Source: a virus. Taken from it: DNA of 31,967 nt. This document shows positions 1-8,245 of the stretch, one piece after another; the stretch's first letter is position 1, and every line of letters begins with the position of its first letter. The notes under the pieces are model-generated. The model worked only from the letters and a program-made list of their open reading frames with translations. It made no database searches and was not told where the DNA came from. Where the stretch lies: positions 1 through 31,967 of the IMG/VR virus record IMGVR_UViG_3300017788_000102. One strand, written 5' to 3'. A program made the translations under genes and the position numbers.

Positions 1-3000
1 CTGCCTGTCACTGGAGTCCATATTGCTTAGGGCCTGCCCTACGCCAGCGATATTTCCTCCCAACTGGAATCCTGATTCTAGGAAGTTCGCTCTTAGAAAC
101 TCTTGGGTATTCTTTACACTCTCGGCTTTTCCAGCATCTATGGTCTTTCCCAATTGTGTTCCAACCAGAGCGTAAATAAGGTCCTCTTGACCTCGAAGGG
201 CACCATTTTCTTGGGAGAACGCTGTCCCACCTCTGCCAAATAGTTTATTAAATTCTTGGTCGGCCAACATCATGTCGCCGCCATAGAGGGCACCCAAATT
301 TTGTCTAAAATTCTCGAAATATGTCAGTAGGGATTCGGTCATCCCATCTTGTGCCTGAGCGTTAAAAATGTCTCCCTTAAGGAATTCATTTATTTGTCCA
401 CGAACGGCAAAGGTCTCCTCATCAATTCCTCTTTTGCCCTCTCTGGCCTCTCGTTCTGTTCTGAATACATCCGTTCCGGCGGCGAATACGTCAGCAGCAG
501 CATGGCGTAACTCCTGCGTTGTGTTGACCATTGCCTCAGCCAGTTTCATTACTTGTTCACGCGTAGTCTGCGCACTATCGTGGAGATTTACGCCGACAGT
601 ATCAGCCAATTGCCTAATTTCTAATTCTGTTTTGCCAAGTGATGCTGCGATGCTGCCAGCGCGCTGGTCACCAAACTGTGTTACGAGGTCAAATGCCGTT
701 GCCTGAACTTCGTTAATTTCTCGTTGAGCAGCAATGAAGGCATCGGGGTTTTTCATGGCCTCTTTAAACGCTTCATCGCTTAGTGAGCCAAATATTCCCG
801 TACCTGTCATCTGTTGTTTCTTGGCCATTTCCTTAAGTAACCCGCTATCCATGATGTCGTAGCCTTCAAGGTCGAGGCGTGCAAGGTCTGCAGCATTCCT
901 GGCGCCTCTTATATAATTGGTATCCGGTGCTCCAGTAGCACCGTGCGCTAGCGCACTCTTACCTCTTCTATTGAGCGTGCCCATAATGATGGCATCAAGT
1001 TGGGCTCCTCGGTCCCTAAACTCATTCATGCGTGTTTGCCGCATGTTCTGCATCGACTCTTTTGTGAGGGTGCCTTTTTGTATCTGCTCGCGCATCTTGT
1101 TCTGATACGAACCAACAACACTCTCCATGAAATCCTGAGCCTGTTTCTTGGCCTCGGCAATCGCCTCCTTCTTTTTGCGTTTTGCAGCACCACGAATTCC
1201 CATAATCGCACCGCCAATAACGCCGACGGCAAGGCCAGCAAGCGGATTAACCATCGCAATAGAGGAGCCAAGCGCAAGTGCCCCCTGTGACTCCTGTGGC
1301 ATTACATTGGAAAGCAGTCCCAGGCCAAGGCTTGCCCCCATCCCCGCCATCATTGAGTTATTGATACCCTTTCTCATGACAGGGTTATCTTTGGTACCCA
1401 CGTTTCCACCGAACGTCGCCTTGTACGCATACGAGTCACGCATTTGGCGACCACGTTGCGTAAAACCCCGAAATTGAGCCATCGGCCCTGGTCCGATGCC
1501 CGCAGCGGCCCTACGTTCCATTTCTTCATTTTTCATCTGAGCGCGCTGCTCTGATGACATGCGAAAATTTCTCGTGAAGAAACTATTCTGAAACTCTTTG
1601 TCTGGGGCATTGCCATATGGGCTATATGTAGGGAGACTTATGGTTCCGCGGCGTGCTTCAAACTCCGCTTTTCGCTCACGACGAAGGTCTCTGTATGCGC
1701 CGAATTTCGCAAAGCCACGCGATTCGTCATACCGCCTCTGTGCGGCTGACCGCGCGTCCTGAAGTCTTTGTTCGTTTTTGACTGCCTCTGTTTCGGCATT
1801 TCGTGCCGACCTTGCCGCCGCGCTTCGGGCGAACTGCCTATCAAGTCGTTCTTGCTTCTCCCTTTTCGAACGTGCTGTTGCTGTCGGTTTATCCGACGAA
1901 CTCATTACGGTCATGCTTCTAACACTCATGTTTGCAACGCTCTGCTTATTTATGGTTGCTGCAGCCTTGGCGAGTTGCGCCGCTCGCTTCTTTCCTTCTT
2001 CGGTGACGTTTCCTGCTGCGGTCTGTCCTGTTAGTAGACCACCGCCAGCAGTAGTGACGTCCTTCATTCCATATGAGGCCAGTACGCCACCAGGAGTTTT
2101 CTTCATGGCTCGGCCACCAACGAGCAACTTGGCAATGAGCATAAATGAACCAAGCCCACCACCGCCAAATAGGTCCCTGAACCCACCGAGAAGACTGAAA
2201 AATAGGTCAACTATTCCGGTCAAACCGTTAATTATTTTGGTAAGGAATGGCAGAGCATCAATGAATATCTCCCGAACTACTTGTGCGTACTTGGAGATAA
2301 CCGCGACAAACTGGCCAATTGCATCACCAAAGGCGTAGAACTTCTCCTCATTGGCTATGAGTTGCTCGTTGAAGGTACCAAACGCTTCCGACAGGTGGGC
2401 GCCGATTGGGCGCAGCACCCGCATCAATGTCTCTTCAAAGACCTTTGCCCCCGCGATAAGAGGGCGCAATTTATCCAGAATCGCGTTCCAGCCCTCTTTG
2501 AAGCGGTCCCACCAACGTCCAAGACCCGCGAACATTCCATCTACTTTGGGCAGATAGTCGCGTATAAAGTTTACGAAGAATTCGCCTGTTTTTTCTGTGA
2601 ACTCGGCTACATCTTCAAAAAATCCAGCATGAGCAAACATTGCAATTTCGCCAGATACTCTGTCGAATGTGCGCTTGAAGGTGCGCGAGATATCCTCAAG
2701 TAGGTCCTTCGTGGGCTTGAGGAATTGCTCACCAAAGTCAGCAAAATCACTTACAATAATTGCAAATGTTGCCTTGAAACGACTAATAAGCGTTCTATTG
2801 ACTGCATCAAATTGACCCTGAACTCCACCTGCCGCAGAAAGCGTTCCATCAAGGATGGCTTTCTTCAGTTGCTCCGCAGTCTTGATGCCCTTGCCACCGG
2901 CTTCCTTCAGCGCCTTCTCCATTTCGGGCCCCAGTGCCTTGGCTGCTTCACTGATTTGGCCGAATGTTGCTTTGGGGTCCTGCAATTTGGCGATGAGTTC

Positions 3001-3645
3001 GCCAGCCGCCTTAACGCCTTCCTCCAGAGGCTTTCCGGCACTCGCAAAGTCCATGAGGCCCTTTAGGAGATTCGCTGAGCCCGCAGTGAACGTAGAGGTC
3101 TTGGATACGGCGGCGAAAGCAGCCTGCAGATTTTGCGCACCGACTGACGCCATGTCGGCATCAGAGGCAAGTTGTCGCATCAGCACGGATGCTGCTTGAT
3201 AGTTTCCCCCACCCTTGAAGGCATACATAGCCATCTGTTGTTCGCGTATTGCCGCTGCTGCCGTTGAGACAGCCACCGTAAGTGCAGCAGCCGCTCCGGC
3301 CGCTCCGGTCGCAATCCACCTGAATGCCTTCATCGTGGCATTACCGAGAACAAATGCGGCATGAACTCCCATCATCGCGGCACCAAGAAGCCCGATTTCT
3401 AGGGCGGCAAATTTGGCACTCTTTGTTACCAACTTGGTAAGTGCTCCACCCAACATTTTGATACCCTTATCTATGGCGTCAAAGTGCTGCTTCCACCTAA
3501 CATTCGTGGCTTTAAGACTTCTGGTGCTGATTGCGTTATAGCCCTGGATAACGGCCTGCAACTTCAGGAGTTTGCGTGTTACCGAGTCGATTGACCGGTC
3601 GCCAATAGTCTTTACCCTGAGAGTTAAAGTTGAAGTTGCGGCCAT
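1..3645 (-). CDS. tail tape measure protein (3' end outside window)
   Basis: Tape measure protein, which sets tail length and occupies the tube lumen. The frame is open from ATG 3645 to base 1 (1215 codons visible) with no stop, so the C-terminus lies beyond the left edge. GAGAGGTGG lies just upstream of the ATG. Seen: a basic N-terminus, a long Ala/Gly-rich hydrophobic stretch at about residues 80-133, further hydrophobic patches near 475-510 and 770-815, and long Glu/Lys/Arg/Gln-rich segments between and after them. No peptidase or lysozyme motif was seen in the visible part. Length, low complexity and position directly after the chaperone pair are typical of the family. It is the last visible gene of the leftward tail operon. 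The assignment rests on architecture and context, not on a catalytic motif. Confidence 0.88.
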   Translation of the reverse strand, partial: MAATSTLTLRVKTIGDRSIDSVTRKLLKLQAVIQGYNAISTRSLKATNVRWKQHFDAIDKGIKMLGGALTKLVTKSAKFAALEIGLLGAAMMGVHAAFVLGNATMKAFRWIATGAAGAAAALTVAVSTAAAAIREQQMAMYAFKGGGNYQAASVLMRQLASDADMASVGAQNLQAAFAAVSKTSTFTAGSANLLKGLMDFASAGKPLEEGVKAAGELIAKLQDPKATFGQISEAAKALGPEMEKALKEAGGKGIKTAEQLKKAILDGTLSAAGGVQGQFDAVNRTLISRFKATFAIIVSDFADFGEQFLKPTKDLLEDISRTFKRTFDRVSGEIAMFAHAGFFEDVAEFTEKTGEFFVNFIRDYLPKVDGMFAGLGRWWDRFKEGWNAILDKLRPLIAGAKVFEETLMRVLRPIGAHLSEAFGTFNEQLIANEEKFYAFGDAIGQFVAVISKYAQVVREIFIDALPFLTKIINGLTGIVDLFFSLLGGFRDLFGGGGLGSFMLIAKLLVGGRAMKKTPGGVLASYGMKDVTTAGGGLLTGQTAAGNVTEEGKKRAAQLAKAAATINKQSVANMSVRSMTVMSSSDKPTATARSKREKQERLDRQFARSAAARSARNAETEAVKNEQRLQDARSAAQRRYDESRGFAKFGAYRDLRRERKAEFEARRGTISLPTYSPYGNAPDKEFQNSFFTRNFRMSSEQRAQMKNEEMERRAAAGIGPGPMAQFRGFTQRGRQMRDSYAYKATFGGNVGTKDNPVMRKGINNSMMAGMGASLGLGLLSNVMPQESQGALALGSSIAMVNPLAGLAVGVIGGAIMGIRGAAKRKKKEAIAEAKKQAQDFMESVVGSYQNKMREQIQKGTLTKESMQNMRQTRMNEFRDRGAQLDAIIMGTLNRRGKSALAHGATGAPDTNYIRGARNAADLARLDLEGYDIMDSGLLKEMAKKQQMTGTGIFGSLSDEAFKEAMKNPDAFIAAQREINEVQATAFDLVTQFGDQRAGSIAASLGKTELEIRQLADTVGVNLHDSAQTTREQVMKLAEAMVNTTQELRHAAADVFAAGTDVFRTEREAREGKRGIDEETFAVRGQINEFLKGDIFNAQAQDGMTESLLTYFENFRQNLGALYGGDMMLADQEFNKLFGRGGTAFSQENGALRGQEDLIYALVGTQLGKTIDAGKAESVKNTQEFLRANFLESGFQLGGNIAGVGQALSNMDSSDRQ

Positions 3646-3673
3646 TGGCCCCACCTCTCAATAAAGGCTTCTA

Positions 3674-3862
3674 TCAGGGGCGATTACTCTTGGATTGGCG
3701 CTCCTGCTCCTGGCGGTCTTGCTCTACAACTTTAGCACAAGCCATCAATATTAACCATTCATCATCATTTAATGACAGCAGTTCTATGGGGTTGACATGC
3801 CATAGTTCGCCGAGCCTGGCGGCGCTCTTTATGAAGGAGTCTTCGATTAGTTCGTCGAAGAC
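3674..3862 (-). CDS. tail assembly chaperone, -1 frameshift extension
   Basis: Second half of a lambda G/GT-type chaperone pair. The frame is -1 to the preceding gene, has no start codon of its own, and ends at TGA 3674-3676, 28 bases before the tape measure start. It adds 62 residues, including GELWHVNPIELLSL and DDEWLILMACAKVVEQDR. That pattern (Trp, Pro-x-Glu-Leu, acidic-Trp-hydrophobic, then D-R) is common in the C-terminal part of these chaperones. The long form would be about 230 aa. In this family the minor frameshifted product binds both the tape measure and tube subunits during tail assembly. Its place between tube and tape measure is canonical. The exact slip site is inferred. Confidence 0.8.
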   Translation of the reverse strand, partial: VFDELIEDSFIKSAARLGELWHVNPIELLSLNDDEWLILMACAKVVEQDRQEQERQSKSNRP

Positions 3863-4365
3863 CCCTTCGTAGGGTCCTCTACTTCCACCGTATCTCCATA
3901 GCCGGAGGCATCGAGGATGGCGAGCGCAGCAGACTCAACGTGAGCATCTACGCCAAAGAACGCTCGTACCGCGTCCGGAACAGGGCGTGCAGCGTCTGTC
4001 GCGGCAAGAATTGATGGCGATGCAAAGTTGACGGCATGTCCATCCTCTTCCACCTCTTCATCATTAATGACAATTCCAATGGTTGTATTGCCAATGACGT
4101 AAGCGGCAAACTTCGTGGAGTCCATTCCCTGCTTGGAATCCTCGCCAGCGTTCTTGCGCCATGCACGAATCTGCTGCTGGGAAACATTGGGAGAGATGCG
4201 AAGTTGCACGTTAGGGCGCGAAGGAACGGCAAGTAGAACGGGCGGAATCTCTACCTTGGATGAGATGACAGCCAAAAGCCTATCGAGTGGACTCTCGGTC
4301 TTTGCCGCCTTGCCCTTAGCGGGCTTGGTCTGGTCTGCTTCTTCATAAAGGGGGTTTTCACTCAT
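3847..4365 (-). CDS. tail assembly chaperone (short form)
   Basis: Acidic protein of about 172 aa, the upstream member of the chaperone pair between tube and tape measure. An in-frame TTG at 4404 would add 13 residues. I prefer ATG 4365 (MSENPLYEEAD), although neither start has a clear Shine-Dalgarno sequence. Residues about 30-75 carry a Val/Pro-rich patch and SPNVSQQQIRAWRKN. The C-terminal third is acidic and ends near VEVEDPTKGSS. The frame stops at 3847, but a G-run slip shortly before it leads into the 62-residue extension. This protein is expected to be made in excess over the fusion. No enzyme motif is seen; function is assigned from position and the frameshift architecture. Confidence 0.8.
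   Translation of the reverse strand: MSENPLYEEADQTKPAKGKAAKTESPLDRLLAVISSKVEIPPVLLAVPSRPNVQLRISPNVSQQQIRAWRKNAGEDSKQGMDSTKFAAYVIGNTTIGIVINDEEVEEDGHAVNFASPSILAATDAARPVPDAVRAFFGVDAHVESAALAILDASGYGDTVEVEDPTKGSSTN
3862..3867 (-). other. candidate -1 ribosomal frameshift site of the chaperone pair
   Basis: Read on the minus strand the zero-frame codons are AAG GGG TCT, five codons before the TAA at 3847-3849. The G run at 3862-3865 lets a GGG-decoding tRNA re-pair one base back on GGG, entering the frame GTC TTC GAC GAA. It is not a perfect X XXY YYZ heptamer, so the slip point could lie a few codons upstream, where both frames are also open. Confidence 0.5.
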
Positions 4366-4427
4366 AATGGGAAAACTAGCACAGGCGCCATCGGCATGGC
4401 GCAACTACCACGATTTTTCTGTTGTTC

Positions 4428-4441
4428 TTCCTAGTCAGGAA
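4428..4441 (-). other. small hairpin after the tube gene
   Basis: TTCCT, a 4-base loop and AGGAA form a 5-bp stem immediately after the tube stop codon. There is no T run directly after it, so it is not a convincing terminator. It could stabilise the upstream mRNA or dampen read-through into the chaperone gene. Confidence 0.25.
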
Positions 4442-4903
4442 TCAGACAACAGTGGAGATGCTAAAGGTAAGCGAAAACGTTGCTGGTGCGCCGGATGATG
4501 AGTCGCCATCGGGCTCGGTAATGCCCACAAGTAGGGCGCCAGCATAAACGCGGTCATTTCCGATTTCCTCAATATCGCAGTTGAATGTCTTGATGTTGAT
4601 GTTGTAGTAGGCCTTACCAACCAATTGACGCATATCACGAAGTTTGCGCGCGATACCGAACTGGTTATTTGACAGGTCTCCAGCAAACTCGTCGTCATAG
4701 TGGGCAGTAATGGTGATGTCGCCAATTTCAAAGGGAGCGCACAGTACGGTTGGGAACCGGGCGCCACCCTCATAAATCTTTTCTACAGACGCAGTGATTT
4801 CACCACCAGACACCTGAGCGAACTTGAAACCAATCCACTTGGGGTGGTTGGTATTAAGTGGGCTAATGTCTGCCAGAATTTGCCGCTGAGATACCTTTGC
4901 CAT
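4442..4903 (-). CDS. tail tube protein
   Basis: A 153-aa protein with a strong GGAGG before ATG 4903. It follows the sheath gene and precedes the chaperone pair, the standard place of the myovirus tube gene. Length and beta-rich composition (alternating polar and hydrophobic strands such as GDITITAHYDDEF and TFSLTFSIST) fit the T4 gp19/Mu tube fold, in which subunits stack as hexameric rings around the tape measure. The N-terminus KVSQRQILADISPL is followed by WIGFKFAQVSGGEITASVEK, typical of tube proteins that describe the 'feature' axis of the ring. No cysteine-rich or enzymatic motif is present. Probably one of the most abundant tail proteins, consistent with the strong ribosome binding site. 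Confidence 0.85.
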   Translation of the reverse strand: MAKVSQRQILADISPLNTNHPKWIGFKFAQVSGGEITASVEKIYEGGARFPTVLCAPFEIGDITITAHYDDEFAGDLSNNQFGIARKLRDMRQLVGKAYYNINIKTFNCDIEEIGNDRVYAGALLVGITEPDGDSSSGAPATFSLTFSISTVV

Positions 4904-4930
4904 TTAAAGCCTCCACTAATAGGACTTAAC

Positions 4931-6472
4931 TCATACCACCGAGGTGGAAAGATTGGACTTGATGATGTCAACCTGGATTGAATCCCCAATACCTGATACT
5001 CGCATACCGACCCTGGCGGTTACTGTGCCGTTGACAAGTTGTGCGAGTGGGTTGAGTGCTTCGTTGCACTTCACCGTGTAGCCGAAGTCAATCCGACGTC
5101 CGGTGATGTCAAAGGCCTCATATAGGGCACCAAGGGTGCGCAGGGGCTCCATGATGGCGACAAGACGAGCCTCAACCGAGGCAAAGATTCCGCCACGACC
5201 ATCAATGACACCGAACAGAACATCCTCAAGCGTGCGGTTGGCCTCTACGACAACAAAGTTGACAACGTCCTGCGCGTTGATGTACCGGAAGTTCTGTGTG
5301 TCAATCGAGCATGAACGAGCGCCATAGATGCGAACCCGATTATTGATGATTCGGATTGCATTAACGCAGTCATCATCGAGGGCATCACCAGTGGTCTTAT
5401 CCACCGATGCATACACTCCGTTAATGAAGCGAGCATCCGAGATGATTCCAGCACCGGGCTGATGTGGTCCAACCTGGTTATGGGCGCGAGCACGTGCTCC
5501 GGCAGCATATCCAGTTGGTGGGATTGCGCGATTGACGCCACTCACGCCAGTTGGCGCATATACCCAGGGATAGAACACACCGACATGCTCGGAGTGGTCG
5601 AGTGCCTGAATTGCGCGAGCGACGGTACGTGCCTCGGCTGCGGTTGCTGATGCTCCTGCATGAATAAACGCAAGGCGGTTATATGTATTGGCGTGCGTGA
5701 TAAGTGCTGCAGTTAGGGTATTTAGTGCACTTGACGAGTACGTCTCTGGAACCTCTGGGCATGCAACAACGCCAGTTCCATATGAGTCTAGGAATAGTTC
5801 TAGGGCCGAGATGTACTGCGCATTGGTTACTGATGATGTTCCGTTCGTTCCACCTGAGAAGGCAGTAATGCTGCCTGCGGCTGGCATGGTATCGGCCGTG
5901 GCAGTGCTGCCAGCATTGGTCTCGACAGCAGTCAGGTATAGCGAAGCAACTGGGTGGGCATTGATTTTGCCAACAATTTCTGCAGTAGACGCACATGCGC
6001 CCGTTGTCATGATAAGGTCGCCGTCTAGGTATAGTTTAACGATTCTCTTTGCGGTATCGGCAGCCTCATCAACATCTACATGGAGGCCGGTATATGAACC
6101 AGCAGAACCAGCACCATTGGCCCAGGTTCCAGGGCCATCTACGGTAAGAGTGACGGCAGTGGTGGGGGTAGCGAGTGAGTTCGCCAGTGTCGCGGACGCT
6201 GCTGCCGCTGCCGCTCCAGAGATAAAGCCTTCAACTCGGACGACATAGCACTGGGTTCCGCCCTCTTCAAAGAATGCCTCAACAGTTGGATGCAAGTATG
6301 TTGAGTCATAGCCGCCGTAGGAAATTTCAAATTCCTCAAGGCTGGTAACTAGGCGGGCTTCGTTGGTCGGGCCGCGCAGGGCCTCACCAACGAAGAATGC
6401 CTGCGATGACTCACGGACCGTTGAGTTGGACGGGCCAGTTCTTACTGCTGTTGAAATCTGAATACCAGGCAT
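4931..6472 (-). CDS. tail sheath protein
   Basis: Contractile sheath, 513 aa, a usual size. AAGGAAGG sits 6 bases before ATG 6472. The N-terminus MPGIQISTAVRTGP and the following FFVGEALRGPTNEARLVTSL are typical of sheath proteins, and EVPETYSSSA, GVFYPWVYAP and PPTGYAAGARAR are in the expected central and C-terminal core. The C-terminal half contains DDCVNAIRIINNRVRIYGARS followed by the strand region used for the handshake with neighbouring subunits. An Ala/Thr/Gly-rich insertion at about residues 105-225 is probably a surface domain. Presence of this gene makes the phage a myovirus. The 93-base gap upstream is the longest in this operon, so an extra promoter for sheath and tube is possible, but I see no clear one. 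Confidence 0.93.
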   Translation of the reverse strand: MPGIQISTAVRTGPSNSTVRESSQAFFVGEALRGPTNEARLVTSLEEFEISYGGYDSTYLHPTVEAFFEEGGTQCYVVRVEGFISGAAAAAASATLANSLATPTTAVTLTVDGPGTWANGAGSAGSYTGLHVDVDEAADTAKRIVKLYLDGDLIMTTGACASTAEIVGKINAHPVASLYLTAVETNAGSTATADTMPAAGSITAFSGGTNGTSSVTNAQYISALELFLDSYGTGVVACPEVPETYSSSALNTLTAALITHANTYNRLAFIHAGASATAAEARTVARAIQALDHSEHVGVFYPWVYAPTGVSGVNRAIPPTGYAAGARARAHNQVGPHQPGAGIISDARFINGVYASVDKTTGDALDDDCVNAIRIINNRVRIYGARSCSIDTQNFRYINAQDVVNFVVVEANRTLEDVLFGVIDGRGGIFASVEARLVAIMEPLRTLGALYEAFDITGRRIDFGYTVKCNEALNPLAQLVNGTVTARVGMRVSGIGDSIQVDIIKSNLSTSVV

Positions 6473-6565
6473 GGAACCTTCCTTGGTTTCGTTATTGGCT
6501 GCGTTTCTGTTGAGTTGCCTTTATGCAATACTGACGAGAGTGCGCACTAAGAGGATACCAAAATA

Positions 6566-6913
6566 TCACTCTGACTGATGCACCTCATTATCTTTCTTTT
6601 CGTCAGCATCATTTGAAATTTCTTCCTGAGCAGTTGAGGTAATCTCAATAACCTCTTCCGTCGCTGCATCTTTCGCTTTCTTCTTAGGAGCAGCCACCGT
6701 TTTTTTCATTACATGAATATTCCCACGCGATTCTTCTTCGTCTATCGATGGGTCTGATTCACTTACGGCTGCCCATTGCTGAGAGCGGAGATTCGCCCCC
6801 TCGCGAGTGATGCGTACCGTAAATGGATTGGGATTATGTACGACAATAAAGCCTTTATCCAGGTAGGAATCAGCCTCATGTCCTCCACTAAGAAAGATAA
6901 ATTCCTGAGCCAT
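6566..6913 (-). CDS. small tail-operon protein of unknown function
   Basis: A 115-aa protein between the tail terminator-like gene and the sheath gene. AGGAGAA before ATG 6913 supports the start. Residues 1-50 look like a small beta domain (FIFLSGG, GFIVVHNPNPFTVRI), while residues 60-115 are disordered: an acidic stretch, a Lys run (KKTVAAPKKKAKDA) and an acidic tail. The N-terminal half resembles the short beta proteins often found in neck operons. I do not recognise a family. A minor virion or assembly role is inferred from position only. Confidence 0.7.
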   Translation of the reverse strand: MAQEFIFLSGGHEADSYLDKGFIVVHNPNPFTVRITREGANLRSQQWAAVSESDPSIDEEESRGNIHVMKKTVAAPKKKAKDAATEEVIEITSTAQEEISNDADEKKDNEVHQSE

Positions 6914-6957
6914 TTCTATTCTCCTGTCCTGCTACAACAAATAATCTTACATCATCG

Positions 6958-7788
6958 TTAGGGGAGAATTGAGTAGGCATACGCGAGGCCGCCATTGACG
7001 TATGCGTCGAATGCCCCAGTTATCCCGGAAACCGTGAATGAACTATTTGTGCGTGCAGATATTGTTGCTTGCACGAGATTGTACGCCGTAGGGGATACGC
7101 CGACGATTGTAACCTTTTGCCCAGTCACAAAATTATTAGCAGCAGTATATACGATTGTTGTGCCAGTCTTGACAGCGTTGGTGATGTTGGTTGACCGTGT
7201 TTCGGTAATGCCTTTTTGGATAACGGTGAGGTCAATTTGATTCAATGAGCCAATTGGTTCACGCATTACAATTTCGTCTATATCCAAGTCGTACGAAATA
7301 TACGAACCAGCAAGAACGCGGTCACCTTTCAATAGCGTCAAATCTGAATACTCTTCCCTAATTGATGATTCATCTATGGAGACCCTAAATGTTTGGCGAG
7401 GGTCTGTCGCTTTTAGACAGGGGTAGTCAAGAAGGGCAGAGCGTACGACGGTTGTCATTCGGTCTCTCATGATTGTTGCCTCGGGCGACTGCTCCGTCCT
7501 TACCCAAACATACGTGCGCATCGAGTATCTAACGCGATACAGTGGATTTCCCCTGTCGTGACTAATCCTTTCAAGGCCAGTCATTGACGTCGCCGTTGTA
7601 ATGATTGTTGGCCATTCGTCAAGCGCAATCGGCTCATAGGACAGGTACTTGACCGGGTTGGGCAAAGTGATGTCGTCTACAGACCATGCATTTCTGTAAC
7701 TCAACAAACGCGTGGGCAGGTCGGCGGTTAGATAAGCGGTGACATAGGACTTTGCAAAATGCGGTCCGTGCATTGGGTCTATCGTCAT
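6958..7788 (-). CDS. tail terminator-like neck protein with C-terminal beta domain
   Basis: A 276-aa protein. The stop TAG of the upstream gene is 5 bases before ATG 7788, with GTAGG between, so translation is likely coupled. Residues about 15-195 hold a neck-type alpha/beta protein: a run of Pro-rich turns, YRVRYSMRTYVWVRT and a helix DRMTTVVRSALLD. That order and length fit tail-terminator/joining proteins, which cap the tube. The last 75 residues (about 203-272; bases 6973-7182) form a separate beta domain, with TTIVYTAAN, VTGQKVTIVGV, TAYNLV and FTVSGIT, closely similar to a domain in the connector encoded at 8245-9105. The terminator role is inferred from order between gp10-like protein and sheath. 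Confidence 0.65.
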   Translation of the reverse strand: MTIDPMHGPHFAKSYVTAYLTADLPTRLLSYRNAWSVDDITLPNPVKYLSYEPIALDEWPTIITTATSMTGLERISHDRGNPLYRVRYSMRTYVWVRTEQSPEATIMRDRMTTVVRSALLDYPCLKATDPRQTFRVSIDESSIREEYSDLTLLKGDRVLAGSYISYDLDIDEIVMREPIGSLNQIDLTVIQKGITETRSTNITNAVKTGTTIVYTAANNFVTGQKVTIVGVSPTAYNLVQATISARTNSSFTVSGITGAFDAYVNGGLAYAYSILP

Positions 7789-7795
7789 GGCCTAC

Positions 7796-8245
7796 CTACT
7801 CTGCGGCGTGTTCTGCGGCCGAGTCTGCCCATTTCCGCTCATAGCGCTCAGTAACAAAAACGACCGGACGGGCAGGCATGTTGCGTGTCCCAGATTGGTG
7901 GAACTCTGCATACTTGACATTGGTTCCGAATGTTGCTTCTTTTTTGTCAATTTCATTTGGGTTACCGCGCAGTTCAGAAAGTGAATTAAACAACTTTCCA
8001 CTACGAATCATCGGTCCTTTTCCTGGAAAGTTGACAGACTTCCATGACCCATACTCGGCATCAAGTGGCTTCCATCCGCCGACTGGTAAGCCATTCTGCA
8101 GGAAATTGTTTTTCCATAGGGTTTTGAGGTCTTCTCGTGCTTCACGAAAGACTGGACCAAAGTCATCAAGGTTGTCTTTTATTTTCTCAACCTCGTCAGG
8201 GATGTCATTGTCACTAAGACGTAGTGTCACCTTAATCCCAGACAT
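7796..8245 (-). CDS. gp10-like/virion morphogenesis tail completion protein
   Basis: A 149-aa protein of the Mu gpG/HK97 gp10-like type, which helps join head and tail. Seen: an N-terminal strand KVTLRLSDND, a helix through FREAREDLKTLWKNNF, a middle GGWKPLDAEYGSWK region, and the family-typical end TFGTNVKYAEFHQSGT followed by MPARPVVF and a final helix. Start ATG 8245 overlaps the stop TGA of the connector gene by one base (TGATG), so translation is coupled. Position between connector and terminator is standard. Confidence 0.82.
   Translation of the reverse strand: MSGIKVTLRLSDNDIPDEVEKIKDNLDDFGPVFREAREDLKTLWKNNFLQNGLPVGGWKPLDAEYGSWKSVNFPGKGPMIRSGKLFNSLSELRGNPNEIDKKEATFGTNVKYAEFHQSGTRNMPARPVVFVTERYERKWADSAAEHAAE

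Noticed and set aside
368-3199. Rightward open frames of 60-186 codons across the tape measure region
   Set aside because: They are all antisense to one continuous leftward frame of 1215 codons with a ribosome binding site and tape measure composition.
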